From contig QMRZ01000086.1 in assembly GCA_003649495.1 (NCBI GenBank), positions 1 to 6,626 of the forward strand: DNA of 6,626 nucleotides. The letters are read 5' to 3'. This document shows, in pieces, positions 4,921 through 6,626 of this stretch. A model generated the notes under the pieces. It saw only the letters and a list, made by a program, of their open reading frames with translations, made no database searches and was not told the DNA's origin. The first letter of the stretch is position 1. Every line of letters begins with the position of its first letter. Position numbers and translations under genes: made by a program. The DNA is from Thermoprotei archaeon (GTDB lineage: Archaea; Thermoproteota; Thermoprotei; Thermofilales; Thermofilaceae).

Positions 4921-5826
4921 ATGGAGGACCTGGAGAAGTGGGTTGCAGCAGGAGATATAGCAAGAGAGGTGCTTGGAAAGGCTCTTGACTTAGTGAGAGA
5001 GGGAGTCAGGCTGTTGCAATTAGCGGAAGAGCTGGAGAGTTATATAAGGCGCATGGGAGCTCAGCCCGCATTTCCAGTTAACATATCTGTGAATGAAGTG
5101 GCTGCACACTACTCACCAAGCGTGAATGATGAGGCGGTGATCCCTCCCGGAGCTGTCGTGAAAGTCGACGTGGGCGTGCACGTGGACGGCTACATAGCTG
5201 ACACAGCCCTCACCATAGCCCTCAGCCCTAGGCATGCTGCGCTCGTTGACGCCGCACAGCACGCGCTGCGAGAGGCCCTCTCCGCGCTCAAGGCGGGAGC
5301 TAGGCTAAGCGAGATCGGCTCAGCAGTGGAGAGGGCTGTAAAGGCGCGCGGCTTCAAGCCCATATCAAACCTTAGCGGCCACAGCATGTCTAGATATGTC
5401 CTCCACTCCGGGAAGAGCGTGCCCAATGTACACACCGGCGCTAGGGAGAGGGTGCGGGTGGGAGAGGTGTACGCAGTAGAGCCCTTCGTCACTGAGGGTG
5501 CTGGCTACGTTGTGGAAACCGACTATGGCGCCATCTACCGCGTCTTGAGTGTCAGAAGCACGGGAATTAGAGAGCTTGACTCGCTGTTGAGAGATCTGTG
5601 GAGAAAGTACCGAGGCCTTCCATTCTCCGAAAGGTGGGTCTACAGGGAGATGGGAGAGGAAGGGCTTAAGGGCCTTAGGAGGCTTGTGAGCATCCGCAGG
5701 GTATACCTCTACCCGGTGCTTGTGGAGGCTGGAAGGGGGGCAGTGGCCCAGTTCGAGGATACCGTGGTTGTAACTAGGAGGGGCATCGTGAACACCACTA
5801 GGGTTCTAGAGCTCTGCCGGCGCTAG
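4921..5826 (+). CDS. map: Methionine aminopeptidase, type 2
   Basis: Removes the initiator methionine from nascent proteins in the cytosol. The 301-residue product matches the archaeal type 2 length (about 295). The pita-bread fold metal ligands are all present: Asp83 (KVDVGV), Asp94 (IADTA), His154 (NLSGHS), Glu187 (VEPF) and Glu279 (QFEDTV). His63 (AAHYSP) and His162 (LHSGKSVPN) fill the substrate-binding positions. The type 2 insertion between His162 and Glu279 is present (about residues 205-265). The ATG at 4921 begins with the typical helix EDLEKWVAAGDIAREV. It is divergent from translin, and its TAG stop overlaps the stop of the convergent DUF1512-like gene by 4 bp (CTAG). Confidence 0.97.
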   Translation: MEDLEKWVAAGDIAREVLGKALDLVREGVRLLQLAEELESYIRRMGAQPAFPVNISVNEVAAHYSPSVNDEAVIPPGAVVKVDVGVHVDGYIADTALTIALSPRHAALVDAAQHALREALSALKAGARLSEIGSAVERAVKARGFKPISNLSGHSMSRYVLHSGKSVPNVHTGARERVRVGEVYAVEPFVTEGAGYVVETDYGAIYRVLSVRSTGIRELDSLLRDLWRKYRGLPFSERWVYREMGEEGLKGLRRLVSIRRVYLYPVLVEAGRGAVAQFEDTVVVTRRGIVNTTRVLELCRR

Positions 5827-6626
5827 GCAACTCCCACAGTATTCCCAACCCCAACTATTATTACAGTGTCGCCCTGCGCGCTATTCTCAAGTACTATCTG
5901 CTTCACGCGCTCCTTGGCGCTTAAGCACGCCTCGTACAGCTCCCTGCTGAGGGGGGATAAGGCCTCCTCCTCCGACATCTTTATGAGCAGCGCATAGGGC
6001 TTCAGGCCATACTCGGTCAGGACCTCCTCAATGCCATACTTCTCGACGCCGGTGCCCCCTATGGCCACACCATAGCCCTCCGCCACGTCGCCGCTCCTCT
6101 CTCCCTCAAACTTCAGGGCTGCGTCTATTGTCACGACAAGCGTCGCATTGGCTCCCCAGCCAGCTAATACCCTTCTAAGCGCCTCATCAAGCCTGCCAGT
6201 GTTGCTCCCCGGTCCCTCAGCCTTTATCAACAACAGCCGTCTTCCCTCAAAGTCAGCTTGATACACACACGTATCCTCCACCCCCAACTTAACCTCCTCT
6301 GCGTTGAGCTCTCTCGCCAGTGTGGCTACTACTAGGGGGCCTACCGAGTCGCCTATCGGCAGCTGCTTAGCTAGCGCATCGACTACGTTCTCGTATGCCC
6401 TGACCTCCTGGGCTATGAAGGGGAGGAGGGCATCGAGCTGGAGCAGCAGCCAGTAACTCTTGAACTTCTTAGCTAGCGTATATGAGTGATTCACAACTTT
6501 ATACACGTAATTCAGCGCTCTCGACGCCTCGACCATACTCGCTAGAGTCTCAACCTCGCATCTCTCAGCTCGGGGGATTATGCGCTTAACCTCGCCCTTG
6601 AGGATCGCGTCGGCAGTCCTCAGGAA
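5823..6626 (-). CDS. DUF1512-family protein, N-terminus beyond window
   Basis: The frame stays open from the stop at 5823 to the right edge, giving 267 residues. The Met encoded at 6536-6534 is internal, because 30 codons upstream (FLRTADAILKGEVKRIIPRA...) fit the same helical pattern. It resembles DUF1512, an uncharacterised family of about 370 residues known mainly from Crenarchaeota; recognition is from memory of its conserved runs: LPIGDSVGPLVVATL, KAEGPGSNTGRLDEALRR, YGVAIGGTGVEKYGIEEVL and ALLIKMSEEEALSPL. The glycine-rich turns suggest an alpha/beta nucleotide- or phosphate-binding fold, which is inference only. No membrane segment is visible in this part; about 100 residues are missing at the start. 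Function is unknown. Confidence 0.75.
   Translation of the reverse strand, partial: FLRTADAILKGEVKRIIPRAERCEVETLASMVEASRALNYVYKVVNHSYTLAKKFKSYWLLLQLDALLPFIAQEVRAYENVVDALAKQLPIGDSVGPLVVATLARELNAEEVKLGVEDTCVYQADFEGRRLLLIKAEGPGSNTGRLDEALRRVLAGWGANATLVVTIDAALKFEGERSGDVAEGYGVAIGGTGVEKYGIEEVLTEYGLKPYALLIKMSEEEALSPLSRELYEACLSAKERVKQIVLENSAQGDTVIIVGVGNTVGVA

Noticed and set aside
2234..5492. Antisense frames opposite dphB, the DUF357 fusion and map
   Set aside because: Each lies fully within a recognised gene and shows no family signature.
6534..6536. Start of the DUF1512-like gene at this ATG
   Set aside because: The frame is open for 30 more codons to the window edge, and the family is about 100 residues longer at the N-terminus.
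1..6626. Mobile elements, CRISPR arrays, defence or secretion systems
   Set aside because: No direct repeat arrays, transposase motifs, terminal inverted repeats or toxin-antitoxin-like small gene pairs were found; tRNA 3' ends are not followed by a duplicated attachment site.

Overview
This window reads as ordinary housekeeping DNA from a hyperthermophilic or thermophilic archaeon of the TACK/Crenarchaeota side. The evidence is a group II chaperonin (thermosome), ribosomal protein S17e, the archaeal diphthamide enzyme DphB, an archaeal translin, type 2 methionine aminopeptidase, a DUF1512-like protein (a family known mainly from Crenarchaeota), TATA-box promoters with very short or no leaders, many AGG and ATA codons, and a tRNA gene broken by two introns. 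A true histone-fold gene argues against Sulfolobales and fits lineages such as Thermofilum-like Crenarchaeota or Korarchaeota. I cannot name the species.

Layout. Bases 1-976 (minus) hold the first 325 codons of a thermosome subunit, cut by the left edge. Just upstream on the same strand is a small histone (1024-1287), divergent from ribosomal protein S17e (1356-1607). Next come two convergent tRNA genes. tRNA-Glu(UUC) (1631-1706) has its TATA box on the S17e stop codon. tRNA-Leu(CAG) (1809-1931, minus) contains two introns, each with a complete bulge-helix-bulge. Then dphB (2055-2879) and a DUF357-nucleotidyltransferase fusion (2928-3602) run rightward. Converging on them is a two-gene operon, translin then endonuclease V (4868 down to 3571), with a 4-bp GTGA junction. 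Translin shares a 52-bp divergent promoter region with methionine aminopeptidase (4921-5826). A DUF1512-like gene (minus, 5823 to beyond the right edge) overlaps the 3' end of map by 4 bp.

How the genes relate. Most serve translation and protein quality: S17e, two tRNAs, DphB (EF-2 modification), Map (N-terminal processing), thermosome (folding). Translin and endonuclease V form a nuclease pair that keeps all expected catalytic residues. The gene packing is very tight, with overlapping convergent ends and divergent pairs that appear to share one AT-rich promoter core. No mobile element, CRISPR array or defence island is visible, and no stretch over 300 bp lacks a gene. I see no evidence for a wholly new system. 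The most notable items are the doubly interrupted tRNA-Leu, an abrupt codon-usage change inside the thermosome gene, the tailed histone, and the palindromic shared TATA box.
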